DNA of 64,000 nt, from the NCBI GenBank assembly GCA_016124195.1, contig WGOE01000010.1, positions 121,662 through 185,661 of the forward strand. Direction: 5' to 3'. The translations under genes and the position numbers were made by a program. Positions 16,895-25,365 of the stretch are shown piece after piece. Every line of letters starts with the position of its first letter. Position 1 is the stretch's first letter. Under the pieces are notes generated by a model. The model ran no database searches and was not told where the DNA came from. It saw nothing but the letters and a program-made list of their open reading frames with translations. This DNA comes from a bacterium. Lineage in GTDB: Bacteria > Pseudomonadota > Alphaproteobacteria > Rhodobacterales > Rhodobacteraceae.

Positions 16895-17704
16895 ATGCTC
16901 ATCCGGTTTGGCTATGACATCACCGTCTCCTGCCCACAGGATACGCCGATGATCACGATGATGTCGGCGCGTGACGAGCGCCTCGATGATCTGCGGATGC
17001 AGGGCCCGATCCTGACAATGCCGCCCGTGCGGACCAGTGCCTATCGGGACCTGTTCGGCAACACCTGCCGGCGCTTCGTGGCCCCAGCCGGAGAGTTCCG
17101 GCTGAGCAGCACCTGCACCATCGAATCCGATGGCCTGCCCGATCAGGCAAAACCCTGGCTGCGCGAGACGCCGGTGGCAGACTTGCCCGACGAGGTGCTG
17201 ATGTATCTTCTGGGCAGCCGCTATTGCGAGACCGACAAGCTGAGCCAACTCGCCTGGGATATGTTCGGCAAGGTTCAGCCCGGTTACACGCGGGTCCAGG
17301 CGATCTGCGACTATGTCCACAACCACATCCGCTTTGACTACATGAACGCGCGCGTGACCCGGACCGCCTATGAAGGATGGCAGGAGCGGACTGGCGTCTG
17401 CCGCGATTTCGCCCATCTGGCCATCACGCTCTGCCGCTGCATGAACATCCCCACGCGCTACGTGAACGGCTATCTGGGCGATATCGGTGTCCCGGTCAAC
17501 GGACCGATGGATTTTGCGGCCTGGATGGAGGTTTATCTCGACGGCGCCTGGCATACGTTCGATGCGCGGAACAACAGGCCGCGCATTGGCCGGATCGTCG
17601 TGGCCTATGGCCGCGATGCGGCGGATGTGCCGCTGATCCACTCTTTCGGGCCGCATGTGCTGCAGAAGTTCCTTGTGGTGACCGATGAAGTGCCGGCGCC
17701 CTGA
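16895..17704 (+). CDS. Transglutaminase-like cysteine protein
   Basis: A 269-residue protein of the bacterial transglutaminase-like superfamily (papain fold). The presumed nucleophile is Cys169 in GVCRDFAHLA, and the Asp is in TFDARNN near residue 223. The position that carries the catalytic His in the usual HAW motif reads DFAAW (Ala at about 208-209), as I recall for this subfamily as a whole, so activity may differ from classical enzymes. The ATG at 16895 has GAAAGGA upstream; in-frame sequence further upstream runs across the rpsU terminator. No signal peptide is visible. Function unknown; it may cut or crosslink peptides in the cytoplasm. Confidence 0.85.
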   Translation: MLIRFGYDITVSCPQDTPMITMMSARDERLDDLRMQGPILTMPPVRTSAYRDLFGNTCRRFVAPAGEFRLSSTCTIESDGLPDQAKPWLRETPVADLPDEVLMYLLGSRYCETDKLSQLAWDMFGKVQPGYTRVQAICDYVHNHIRFDYMNARVTRTAYEGWQERTGVCRDFAHLAITLCRCMNIPTRYVNGYLGDIGVPVNGPMDFAAWMEVYLDGAWHTFDARNNRPRIGRIVVAYGRDAADVPLIHSFGPHVLQKFLVVTDEVPAP

Positions 17705-17746
17705 GGCATTGCGACCGGACAAGCCTTTTCCGACCAACCCGCGCAT

Positions 17747-17790
17747 CGAATTTTCTGCGAAAATTCGCGGGGATTTTTCGCCGAAAAATC
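17747..17790. terminator. Two AT-stem palindromes between convergent genes
   Basis: CGAATTTTC (17747-17755), loop TGC, GAAAATTCG (17759-17767), then GATTTTTC (17772-17779), loop GCC, GAAAAATC (17783-17790). Both stems are perfect and belong to the same family as 14588-14608. They lie between the transglutaminase-like gene and the opposing Lrp gene, fitting a two-way terminator. Confidence 0.6.
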
Positions 17791-17797
17791 GTTCCGG

Positions 17798-18262
17798 TCA
17801 GACGGCCAGAGCGGTGGTTTGCACTACGGTCCGCAGTGCGAAGGAGGATTGCATCTGCCGCACCCCCGGCAGCCGTGACAGAAAGCGCCTGTGAATGCGG
17901 GCGAAATCCTCGGTATCCTGCGCCATGATCTTGATGAGGTAATCCGCCGCCCCGGCCATCAGGTGGCATTCCAGGATGTCGGGCACGCGGGCCACTTCGC
18001 GTTCGAAGGCGTCCAGCAGGTCCTCGGCCTGAGACTGCAGGGTGATCTCGACATAGACGATGGTGGGGCGCCCCATCTTGCGCGCGTCCAGAAGCGCCAC
18101 ATAGGCCGCGATATAGCCCTCCTCTTCAAGCCGCTGCACCCGCCTGTGGCAGGCCGAGGGCGACAGATTGACCCGTTCGGAAAGCTCGGCATTGGTGATC
18201 CGGCAGTCCTTTTGCAACACCCCCAGGATGCGGCGGTCGATTGCGTCAAGTTCGTCCTGCAT
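17798..18262 (-). CDS. Lrp/AsnC family regulator, probably of ald
   Basis: A 154-residue Lrp-type regulator. The N-terminal winged helix (LDAIDRRILGVLQKDCRITNAELSERV, HTH through residue 45) is followed by the RAM ligand-binding domain with ECHLMAGAADYLIKI. It is divergent from alanine dehydrogenase with 130 bp between the two starts, the standard arrangement of AldR-type activators that respond to alanine. The operator is expected in 18263-18392, but I could not pick out a convincing binding palindrome there. Confidence 0.9.
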   Translation of the reverse strand: MQDELDAIDRRILGVLQKDCRITNAELSERVNLSPSACHRRVQRLEEEGYIAAYVALLDARKMGRPTIVYVEITLQSQAEDLLDAFEREVARVPDILECHLMAGAADYLIKIMAQDTEDFARIHRRFLSRLPGVRQMQSSFALRTVVQTTALAV

Positions 18263-18392
18263 GGGAAATCCTGTCGTGAACTGTGGGTCTTGCGCGATAA
18301 TCTACTGAATCACCCGCCAGCTGCCAGCATATTCTCACCCCTTCTGCGGCGGATCTGCGCGAAGCTAAGCCATGGCCCAAGGGAGAGAGCAC

Positions 18393-19511
18393 ATGAAAAT
18401 CGGTTGCCCGAAAGAGATCAAGCCGCAGGAATTTCGCGTCGGCATGACGCCCAACGCAGCCCGTGAGGCGGTCAGCCACGGTCACGCCGTTCTGGTCGAG
18501 ACCGAGGCCGGCGTTGGCGCAGGCTTCGCTGATGCGGATTATGTGGCGGCCGGTGCCACGATCCTGTCATCGGCGGAGGCAGTCTTTGCCGAGGCCGAAA
18601 TGATCGTGAAGGTCAAGGAGCCGCAGCCGGTCGAAAGAAAGCGCCTCTGTGAAGGTCAGGTCCTGTTCACCTATCTGCATCTGGCGCCCGATCCGGCGCA
18701 GACGGCCGACCTTTTGGCCTCGGGCGTCACGGCCATAGCCTATGAGACCGTGACCGATGACCGGGGTGGCTTGCCGCTGCTGGCGCCGATGTCAGAGGTT
18801 GCCGGGCGGCTGGCGCCGCAGGTCGGGGCCTGGACCCTGCAAAAGGCCAATGGCGGCCGCGGTGTCCTTTTGGGCGGGGTGCCCGGTGTGTTGCCGGCCC
18901 GGGTTCTGGTGATTGGCGGCGGGGTGGTGGGTACCCATGCGGCCAAGGTCGCGGCGGGCATGGGGGCGGATGTCACGGTGCTTGACCGGTCGGTCAACCG
19001 GCTGCGCTATCTCGACGATGTCTTCGGCGGCCAGTTCAAGAACGGTTATGCCGATGCCGCCACCACGATCGAACTGGCGCGGCACGCCGATCTGATCATC
19101 GGCGCCGTGCTGATCCCGGGGGCTGCGGCGCCCAAGCTGATCTCGCGCGCGCAACTGTCCGAACTGAAGCCCGGCGCGGCGCTGGTCGATGTGGCGATCG
19201 ACCAGGGCGGCTGTTTCGAGACGAGCCATGCCACCACCCATCAGGACCCGGTCTATGCGGTCGATGGCATCATGCATTACTGCGTGGCCAACATGCCGGG
19301 CGCGGTGGCGCGGACCTCCACGTTGGCCTTGGGCAATGCGACGATGCCCTTCATGCTGGCACTGGCCGACAAGGGCTGGAAACGGGCCTGCGCCGAGGAC
19401 AAACACCTTCTGGCCGGGCTCAACGTCCATTCCGGGCGGCTGACCTATGCCGCCGTGGGGGCTGCGCTGGGTCTGCCCACGATTTCCGCGTCCGAGGCGC
19501 TGGCGCTGTAG
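18393..19511 (+). CDS. ald: Alanine dehydrogenase
   Basis: A 372-residue enzyme that converts L-alanine to pyruvate and ammonia with NAD. The catalytic residues fall at the canonical numbers, Lys75 in VKVKEP and His96 in YLHLA, when translation starts at the ATG at 18393, which also has GGGAGAG upstream. The NAD-binding glycine motif is VIGGGVVGTHAAK. It is preceded by a divergent Lrp-type regulator and closed by a strong terminator at 19540, so it is a single-gene unit under alanine control. Confidence 0.97.
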   Translation: MKIGCPKEIKPQEFRVGMTPNAAREAVSHGHAVLVETEAGVGAGFADADYVAAGATILSSAEAVFAEAEMIVKVKEPQPVERKRLCEGQVLFTYLHLAPDPAQTADLLASGVTAIAYETVTDDRGGLPLLAPMSEVAGRLAPQVGAWTLQKANGGRGVLLGGVPGVLPARVLVIGGGVVGTHAAKVAAGMGADVTVLDRSVNRLRYLDDVFGGQFKNGYADAATTIELARHADLIIGAVLIPGAAAPKLISRAQLSELKPGAALVDVAIDQGGCFETSHATTHQDPVYAVDGIMHYCVANMPGAVARTSTLALGNATMPFMLALADKGWKRACAEDKHLLAGLNVHSGRLTYAAVGAALGLPTISASEALAL

Positions 19512-19539
19512 GCCCTACGCAGCCTCTGCCCGCAGAAAT

Positions 19540-19568
19540 AAAGGCCCCCGCCATGGACGGGGGCCTTT
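19540..19568. terminator. Bidirectional intrinsic terminator between ald and mscL
   Basis: AAAGGCCCCCG (19540-19550), a seven-base loop and CGGGGGCCTTT (19558-19568) form a perfect eleven-base stem. A-rich sequence on the left and T on the right let it work for ald on one strand and mscL on the other. Confidence 0.88.
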
Positions 19569-19600
19569 GGCTCTGCGTTTTCCGGGCCGCGGCGTGCCGG

Positions 19601-20029
19601 CTATTTCTTGACAGCGATCAGGATCTCTTTCAGCACATCCAGCTCGGTCGGGCCGGGAGGGGGCGTCGGTGCCGGCGGCGTCTTGCGCAGGGCCTTTTCC
19701 TTCATCGTGTTCACGGCCTTGGCCAGCAGGAAGACCACGAAGGCGATGATCAGGAAATTGATGACAGCCGTGATGAACGAGCCATAGGCGAAAACCGCCG
19801 CCCCGGCATCCCGCGCCGCCTGCAGCCCGACGCCGGGCGGCACCGTGCCCTTCAGCACGACATACATGTTGGTGAAATCCACCCCGCCAAGGATCAAGCC
19901 GATGATCGGGTTGATCAGGTCGCTGACCAAAGAGGATACGATCGCCGTGAAGGCGGCGCCGATGATGATACCCACCGCGAGGTCCATCACATTGCCTTTG
20001 GCAATGAAGTCCCTGAATTCTTTAAGCAT
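19601..20029 (-). CDS. mscL: Large-conductance mechanosensitive channel
   Basis: A 142-residue membrane channel that opens under strong membrane tension after osmotic downshift. The first helix is [20 protein letters not shown], the periplasmic loop follows, and the second helix is around [14 protein letters not shown]; the charged C-terminal bundle ends in [10 protein letters not shown]. The ATG at 20029 gives the usual MLKEFRDF start and has AGGG upstream; an ATG at 20047 (six residues longer) is possible but has no Shine-Dalgarno sequence. Confidence 0.95.
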   Translation of the reverse strand: MLKEFRDFIAKGNVMDLAVGIIIGAAFTAIVSSLVSDLINPIIGLILGGVDFTNMYVVLKGTVPPGVGLQAARDAGAAVFAYGSFITAVINFLIIAFVVFLLAKAVNTMKEKALRKTPPAPTPPPGPTELDVLKEILIAVKK

Positions 20030-20177
20030 TCCACTAATCCCTGCCATGTCGGCATTGTTTCGCCGGTTTCGGGCGCGCAATTTTGCGCACTCGGTACGTG
20101 AAAATGGCACAGTTTTCGCCACTTTTTAACGGGGAAAATCTGAATATCTGTGAACTCCGCAACCCAGGAGCGTGCCA

Positions 20178-20870
20178 ATGTCAAATCTGTCCGATTTCCC
20201 CGTCTCCCGTCGCTGGCCGCCCCGCCATCCCGATGCGATCCAGCTTTATTCGATGCCCACACCGAATGGCATCAAGGTGGCCATTGCGCTCGAGGAAATG
20301 GGGCTGGCCTATGACGCGCATCGCGTCGAGTTTTCGAAGAACGACCAGCTCAGCCCCGAATTCCTGAGCCTGAACCCCAACAACAAGATCCCCGCCATTC
20401 TGGACCCGAAGGGACCGGACGGCGCACCGCTGGCCCTGTTTGAAAGCGGTGCGATCCTGATCTACCTGGCCGAAAAGTCGGGCCGCTTTCTGCCTCAGGC
20501 CAAGCGCTATCAGATCCTGCAATGGCTGATGTTCCAGATGGGCGGCGTCGGGCCTATGTTCGGGCAGCTCGGCTATTTCCACAGCTTTGCCGGCAAGGAG
20601 ATCGAGGATCCGCGCCCGAAAGAGCGCTACCGGGCCGAGGTCGCGCGGTTGCTGAAGGTGCTCGATCAGGCCCTGCAAGGCCAGGACTGGATCGCCGGCG
20701 ACTATTCCATCGCGGATATGGCCATAGCCCCCTGGCTGCGCTCGTTGCGCGATTTCTACAAGGCTGGGGACATTACGGGCCTGAATGACTGCCCGAATGT
20801 TGTAAAATATCTGGACCGCTTTCTGCAGCGCCCGGCCGTGCAGCGCGGTCTGACCGTGCCGGCGGCCTAG
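20178..20870 (+). CDS. Glutathione S-transferase, YghU/YfcG-like
   Basis: A 230-residue GST. The N-terminal thioredoxin fold begins with YSMPTPNGIKVAIALEEMGLAY, contains the NKIPAI cis-proline motif and the ESGAILIYLAE glutathione-binding signature; an all-helical C-terminal domain follows. This pattern is the Nu-class/YfcG type, enzymes with disulphide-reductase activity on small disulphides. The ATG at 20178 is seven bases after CAGGAG, which decides it over the GTG at 20172. It stands alone, convergent with the RNase T2 gene. Confidence 0.9.
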   Translation: MSNLSDFPVSRRWPPRHPDAIQLYSMPTPNGIKVAIALEEMGLAYDAHRVEFSKNDQLSPEFLSLNPNNKIPAILDPKGPDGAPLALFESGAILIYLAEKSGRFLPQAKRYQILQWLMFQMGGVGPMFGQLGYFHSFAGKEIEDPRPKERYRAEVARLLKVLDQALQGQDWIAGDYSIADMAIAPWLRSLRDFYKAGDITGLNDCPNVVKYLDRFLQRPAVQRGLTVPAA

Positions 20871-20910
20871 GCGGGGCGTAAAGCCTTGGCGGCGCGCTGC
20901 CTCTGCGGGG

Positions 20911-21549
20911 TCAGCGCACCGCGTCAAGCTCGGCGGTCGGCAGGCTGCAGGCATGAATGTCGCTGCCGCAGGCCCTGGGCGTCAGGACCTTGGTCAGGCA
21001 GATCCGCACTTCCTGGATCATGCCGGCGTTGCAGCTCACAACCAGATCCTGCGCGCCAAGGCCGGGATTGCTGTCGAGAAAGGCCTTCTTGATGGCCTCG
21101 GGCGACACCTGCATGGTATGCTTGACGCGGTCGAACTCGGAAGGGAACTTGACCGACTCATAAGCCTTGCGCATCGCCGTGAGATAGGCTTCAGAGGTCA
21201 ACCCGGTGCAGCGGCCATGCTCTTTCCATTCGTGCCAGGCGAGGCCGGGGCCGCCCATGATGTCGGCCATGGCGGCGGTGTCGGCGCGGGTCGGGTCGTT
21301 GGACCGGCTCCGGCAGGCCGTCGGATGGCCGCCATTGTCGAATTGCGGCCACAGGCCATGCAGGGTGAAGGTCAGATTCAGCCCCTTGGCGCATTGCGGG
21401 TCGTGCCGGGAATCACCCGTCAGCGCGCACCAATTGGGCGACCAGGCCAGCGCCATGACGTAATAATCGAAGTCGCCGGCGCGCTCGCTATCCGCCCTGG
21501 CGGCCCCTGCCAGCAAGACTGCGCACAGAAGCAGGATGAAACGGCGCAT
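20911..21549 (-). CDS. Ribonuclease T2 family, secreted
   Basis: A 212-residue periplasmic RNase. A signal peptide (MRRFILLLCAVLLAGAARA) precedes the two conserved active-site segments: CAS I FTLHGLWPQ with His64 and CAS II HEWKEHGRC with His106, Glu107 and His111. Eight cysteines suggest disulphides. The enzyme cleaves single-stranded RNA through a 2',3'-cyclic phosphate and likely scavenges external RNA. The ATG at 21549 has AGGAAAG upstream; longer frames run into the divergent trcR gene. Confidence 0.92.
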   Translation of the reverse strand: MRRFILLLCAVLLAGAARADSERAGDFDYYVMALAWSPNWCALTGDSRHDPQCAKGLNLTFTLHGLWPQFDNGGHPTACRSRSNDPTRADTAAMADIMGGPGLAWHEWKEHGRCTGLTSEAYLTAMRKAYESVKFPSEFDRVKHTMQVSPEAIKKAFLDSNPGLGAQDLVVSCNAGMIQEVRICLTKVLTPRACGSDIHACSLPTAELDAVR

Positions 21550-21675
21550 TTGGCACTTTCCTCGCTCAAAGAATTTCACTATAGCGAACCCGACTTCCCC
21601 CTGAAAACGAGAAGAACGCGGCTCCGGTCGCAGCCGTTTTCCCGGCTTGGGAGAGATTTGTAAAGGAGTGATCCG

Positions 21676-22419
21676 ATGACAAAGCCGCTGATGTCCAAGG
21701 CCACCGCCGTCTGGCTGGTGGACAACACCACGCTCAGCTTCCGCCAGATCGCTGATTTCTGCGGAATGCACGAGCTGGAAGTGCAAGGCATCGCCGATGG
21801 CGACGTGGCCGCCGGTGTGAAGGGCTTCGATCCGGTGTCCAACAATCAGCTGGACCCGATCGAGATCGAGCGGGGTCAGAAAGACCCGATGCACAAGCTG
21901 AAATTGAAATTCAACCAGGCCGCCGTGGGCGAGGAAAAGCGCCGCGGCCCGCGCTATACGCCCTTGTCCAAGCGTCAGGACCGCCCTGCCGCCATTCTGT
22001 GGCTGGTGAAGTTCCACCCCGAACTGTCGGACGGCGCGATCGGCAAGCTGGTGGGCACGACCAAGCCCACCATCCAGGCCATCCGCGAGCGCACCCATTG
22101 GAACATCGGCCAGATCACGCCGATCGACCCGGTGGCTCTGGGCCTGTGCCGCCAGTCCGAACTGGACACCGCCGTTCAGGCCGCCGCCCGCCGCAAGGCG
22201 GCCGAAGGGGTCGTGATGTCGGATGACGAACGGCGCAAGCTGGTTTCGACCGAACAATCGCTGGGCATGCCGGACGAGCCGAAGATGCCCTCGGGGCTTG
22301 AAGCCTTCACCCGCGTGGACGAACGGACCCGGGAAGAGAAGCCGGCTGATTTCTCGGACGCCGAAAGCTTCTTCAACCTGCCGCATGGCGATGATGACGA
22401 GGACGATGACGACCTCTGA
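21676..22419 (+). CDS. trcR: Cell cycle transcriptional regulator TrcR (DUF1013)
   Basis: A 247-residue cytoplasmic protein with the alphaproteobacterial DUF1013 sequence: MSKATAVWLVDNTTLSFRQIADFCGMHELEVQGIADGD at the start, PRYTPLSKRQDRPAAILWLVKFHPELSD and IGKLVGTTKPTIQAIRERTHWN in the middle, and a very acidic tail (DDDEDDDDL). Two HTH-like segments are evident. TrcR is known in Caulobacter and Rhodobacterales as a regulator linked to the CtrA network. The gene is followed by a strong terminator and stands alone. Confidence 0.9.
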   Translation: MTKPLMSKATAVWLVDNTTLSFRQIADFCGMHELEVQGIADGDVAAGVKGFDPVSNNQLDPIEIERGQKDPMHKLKLKFNQAAVGEEKRRGPRYTPLSKRQDRPAAILWLVKFHPELSDGAIGKLVGTTKPTIQAIRERTHWNIGQITPIDPVALGLCRQSELDTAVQAAARRKAAEGVVMSDDERRKLVSTEQSLGMPDEPKMPSGLEAFTRVDERTREEKPADFSDAESFFNLPHGDDDEDDDDL

Positions 22420-22437
22420 GGCGTCAGCACCGAACGC

Positions 22438-22467
22438 AAGGCCCGCGCCGCGCTGCGCGGGCCTTTT
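22438..22467 (+). terminator. Intrinsic terminator of trcR
   Basis: AAGGCCCGCGC (22438-22448), loop CGCGCT and GCGCGGGCCTT (22455-22465) form a perfect eleven-base stem ending in TTTT. Confidence 0.88.
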
Positions 22468-22586
22468 GACATTGTGGTGACAGGTCGTCAGGCATCCTCC
22501 TCATTGACGTTAGGACTTTGTTGATCTTTTTCCTGTCTCTGGAATCTGATGCCCTTGAATGATCCTCCCGCGAGGCCCGAGCCGCC

Positions 22587-24227
22587 ATGACCATCCTCCT
22601 TGAGACGACGGATGCGCCTGCATCGACCCTGACCTCCTACCGGCTGCGGGCGGGTGACGAATTCCATGGTAAGTTGAGCGTGGGCAGCGGGGATTGGCTC
22701 GCAGTGACGCTTGCAGCCGGCAAGACCTATACGTTCGGGGCGGTCGGCATCGGCGCGGTGGATACCGGGGTGCAGGATACCAAGCTTGTGTTGCATGACG
22801 CCAGCGGTGCGGTGCTGGCCTCTGACGACAATGGCGGGCCGGGTCAGACCAGCAGCCTGACCTTCACCGCGGCCACGTCGGCCACTTTCTATATCGAGGT
22901 GCAGTCGCTGTCCGGCCCGGTCGAGGCCGACTATGGCCTGGCCATGACGCTGGGCAGCCGGGTGAGCTATGGCGTGGCGCTGGGTGCGGCCGAACTATAC
23001 CGCGAGGGCCTGTCCTGGGCCGCAACGCCTGCGACCGCGACCACCGTCAGCTGGGGCTTTCGCGCCTCCGGTCCGGCCCTGGATGCCAGCGGGTCCAGTT
23101 CGACCTTCTATCAACTGACCGCGGCGCAGCAGGAGGCCGCTCAGCACGCGCTGGCCGATTATTCCAGCGTCGCCAACATCACCTTCCAGCAAGTCAATCC
23201 GGGTGGCTTCACCAACAGCGCCACAATTCTGATCGGCGCCTATCAGTCGTCGACCGACGGGGCGGGGGCCTATGCCTATTATCCCGGCGCAACCGCGGCC
23301 AGTGCGGTCGACGGGGATCTGTGGATCAACGACAGGTGGGTCAGCAAGACCTCGCTGCCCTTGGGCAGCTATGACCGTTCGGTGTTCCTGCACGAATTGG
23401 GCCATGCCATGGGCTTGGCCCATCCCGGCGACTACAGCGCCGCACCGGGGGTGACCCTGACCTACCAGAACAGCGCGCAATTCGTCCAGGACAGCTATCA
23501 ATACACGGTGATGAGCTATTTCGACGCCTCGGCAACGCAGGCCGCCTCGCCGCATCACTACGCCGACACGCTGATGATGTATGACATCTACGCGGTCCAG
23601 CAGCTTTACGGGGTCAACAGCGCCACCAATGCCGGCCACACGGTCTACGGCTTTCACAGCACGGTGGGCGGGGCTTTCGATTTCAGCGTGAACACGGCGC
23701 CCTTGCTGTGCATCTGGGATGGCAGCGGCAACGATCTCTTGGACCTGTCAGGATATGCGCAGGCGCAAAGGATCGACCTGCACACCGGAAGTTTCTCGGA
23801 TGTCGGCGGCTACAAGGGCAATGTCTCGATCGCCATGGGCTGCAAGATCGAGAATGCGATCGGTGGCAGCGGGTCCGACCTTTTGATCGGCAATGTCTTC
23901 GCCAACCGTCTGCAGGGGCGCGCCGGGGATGACACGATCATCGGGGGCGCGGGCAATGACACGCTGGCGGGCAACCTCGGCGCCGACACATTCGTCTTCG
24001 CCAGGGGCTCGGGCCACGATGTGATCACCGATTTCAGCAATGCGATGGACGCGTTGCGCCTTTCGGCCTCGCTGTGGGGCGGGGCGGTGCTGACGGGCGC
24101 CGAGGTGGCTGCGCACTATGGCGTGATCGTCGATGGCCATGTCGTGCTGGATTTCGGTATCGACCAGATTTCGCTGTTGACGGTCCATTCGGTGTCGGTG
24201 CTGGCCGCGCATATTCTGGTGGCCTGA
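22587..24227 (+). CDS. Serralysin-type RTX metalloprotease (M10)
   Basis: A 546-residue secreted protease. Residues 1-125 form a pre-peptidase-like beta domain. The metzincin zinc site HELGHAMGLAHP is at 269-280 (His269, Glu270, His273, His279), and the Met-turn VMSYF has Met309. Towards the C-terminus calcium-binding glycine/aspartate repeats (GGSGSDLLIG, GRAGDDTIIGGAGNDTLAG) lead into the serralysin C-terminal domain (ADTFVFARGSGHDVITDF). There is no signal peptide, which fits C-terminal-signal export by a type I system, but no such transporter is encoded nearby. Only a few repeats are present, at the low end for the family. Confidence 0.93.
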   Translation: MTILLETTDAPASTLTSYRLRAGDEFHGKLSVGSGDWLAVTLAAGKTYTFGAVGIGAVDTGVQDTKLVLHDASGAVLASDDNGGPGQTSSLTFTAATSATFYIEVQSLSGPVEADYGLAMTLGSRVSYGVALGAAELYREGLSWAATPATATTVSWGFRASGPALDASGSSSTFYQLTAAQQEAAQHALADYSSVANITFQQVNPGGFTNSATILIGAYQSSTDGAGAYAYYPGATAASAVDGDLWINDRWVSKTSLPLGSYDRSVFLHELGHAMGLAHPGDYSAAPGVTLTYQNSAQFVQDSYQYTVMSYFDASATQAASPHHYADTLMMYDIYAVQQLYGVNSATNAGHTVYGFHSTVGGAFDFSVNTAPLLCIWDGSGNDLLDLSGYAQAQRIDLHTGSFSDVGGYKGNVSIAMGCKIENAIGGSGSDLLIGNVFANRLQGRAGDDTIIGGAGNDTLAGNLGADTFVFARGSGHDVITDFSNAMDALRLSASLWGGAVLTGAEVAAHYGVIVDGHVVLDFGIDQISLLTVHSVSVLAAHILVA

Positions 24228-24235
24228 GGGCCTGG

Positions 24236-24835
24236 TCAGACCCCGCGCCGGGCCCGCAAGGCGGCGCCGATCGTCCCGTCGTCGAGGTAATCCAGTTCCC
24301 CACCAATCGGCACGCCCTGCGCCAGCGAGGTGATCCGCACCTCCGAGGGCGCCAGAGCATCGGCGATGTAATGGGCGGTGGTCTGTCCATCGACAGTGGC
24401 GTTCAGCGCAAGGATGACCTCGCGCACCTGATCCTCGGCCACCCGCGCAACCAGATCGGGAATGCGCAACTGGTCCGGCCCGATGGAATCGAGCGCCGAC
24501 AGCGTGCCGCCCAGCACGTGGTAGCGGCCCTTGAAGGCACGGCTGCGCTCCATCGCCCAGAGGTCGGCCACGTCCTCGACCACGCAGACCTCGCCCGTGG
24601 CACGGGCCGGATCGGCGCAGATGGCACAAAGGTCGGAGGTGCCGATATTGCCGCAGACCCGGCAGTCGCGCGCCGAAAGGGCCACGGTGGCCAGCGCCTG
24701 CGCCAGCGGCGCCATCAGCCCTTCGCGCCGCTTGAGCATGGCCAGAACCGCGCGGCGAGCCGACCGCGGCCCGAGGCCCGGCAGGCGGGACATCAGTTCG
24801 ATCAGGGCCTCGATATCACGCGGGGTTTCGGTCAT
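24236..24835 (-). CDS. recR: Recombination mediator RecR
   Basis: A 199-residue RecR, which helps load RecA in the RecFOR gap-repair pathway. The N-terminal helix-hairpin-helix ([13 protein letters not shown]) is followed by a zinc finger with Cys58, Cys61, Cys70 and Cys73, then a Toprim domain ([12 protein letters not shown]). The ATG at 24835 yields the normal family length. It is last in the dnaX-ybaB-recR order, separated from ybaB by 115 bp that hold a hairpin/GTATTT element. Confidence 0.96.
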   Translation of the reverse strand: MTETPRDIEALIELMSRLPGLGPRSARRAVLAMLKRREGLMAPLAQALATVALSARDCRVCGNIGTSDLCAICADPARATGEVCVVEDVADLWAMERSRAFKGRYHVLGGTLSALDSIGPDQLRIPDLVARVAEDQVREVILALNATVDGQTTAHYIADALAPSEVRITSLAQGVPIGGELDYLDDGTIGAALRARRGV

Positions 24836-24875
24836 GGGATATGTCAGACTTTCAGGGGGCGCTCGGCGGACCCGG

Positions 24876-24929
24876 CTGGGGGGCTGCCCGCCCCCCAGAC
24901 CCCCCGGGGAGTATTTGGCCCCGAATGAC
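24876..24929 (+). repeat. GC hairpin plus 19-base GTATTT core, copy 2
   Basis: CTGGGGGG (24876-24883), loop CTGCCCG, CCCCCCAG (24891-24898), then CCCCCCGGGGA and the core GTATTTGGCCCCGAATGAC (24911-24929). It lies between ybaB and recR, on the strand opposite to those genes, so its effect on their co-transcription is unclear. Confidence 0.6.
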
Positions 24930-24950
24930 AGGGGAGGCGGGCGAATACGG

Positions 24951-25295
24951 TCAGAACGGCATCTTGAAATCGGCCGGCAAGCCCATGGCTTCGCCGAGGC
25001 GTGCCATTTCCTGCTGACTGCGGGCGGTGGCCTTGGATTGGGCATCGCGCAGGGCGGCGACGATCAGATCCTCGACCACCTCTTTTTCCGAAGGCACAAG
25101 GATGGAAGGGTCAATGTCGAGCCCGGTGATCTCGCCCTTGGCGGTGGCGCGGGCCTTGACCAGACCGGCGCCGGCTTCGCCGACCACCACGATGCGGGCC
25201 AGTTGCTCTTGCATCTCGGCCATCTTGCCCTGCACTTCCTGTGCGGCCTTCATCATCTTGGCCATGTCGCCAAGCCCGGCCAAACCTTTCAGCAT
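24951..25295 (-). CDS. YbaB/EbfC nucleoid-associated protein
   Basis: A 114-residue protein of the YbaB/EbfC family, small dimeric DNA-binding proteins. The N-terminal helix [22 protein letters not shown] and the beta core with [16 protein letters not shown] are typical. AAAAGGAG lies upstream of its ATG at 25295. It sits between dnaX and recR, the conserved bacterial arrangement. Confidence 0.94.
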   Translation of the reverse strand: MLKGLAGLGDMAKMMKAAQEVQGKMAEMQEQLARIVVVGEAGAGLVKARATAKGEITGLDIDPSILVPSEKEVVEDLIVAALRDAQSKATARSQQEMARLGEAMGLPADFKMPF

Positions 25296-25365
25296 CGGCT
25301 TCTCCTTTTGTTCTTGTCATAAATACGCAAGGCAGGGGCGCGGGGCAAGGGGAGGGGCGGTGGCG

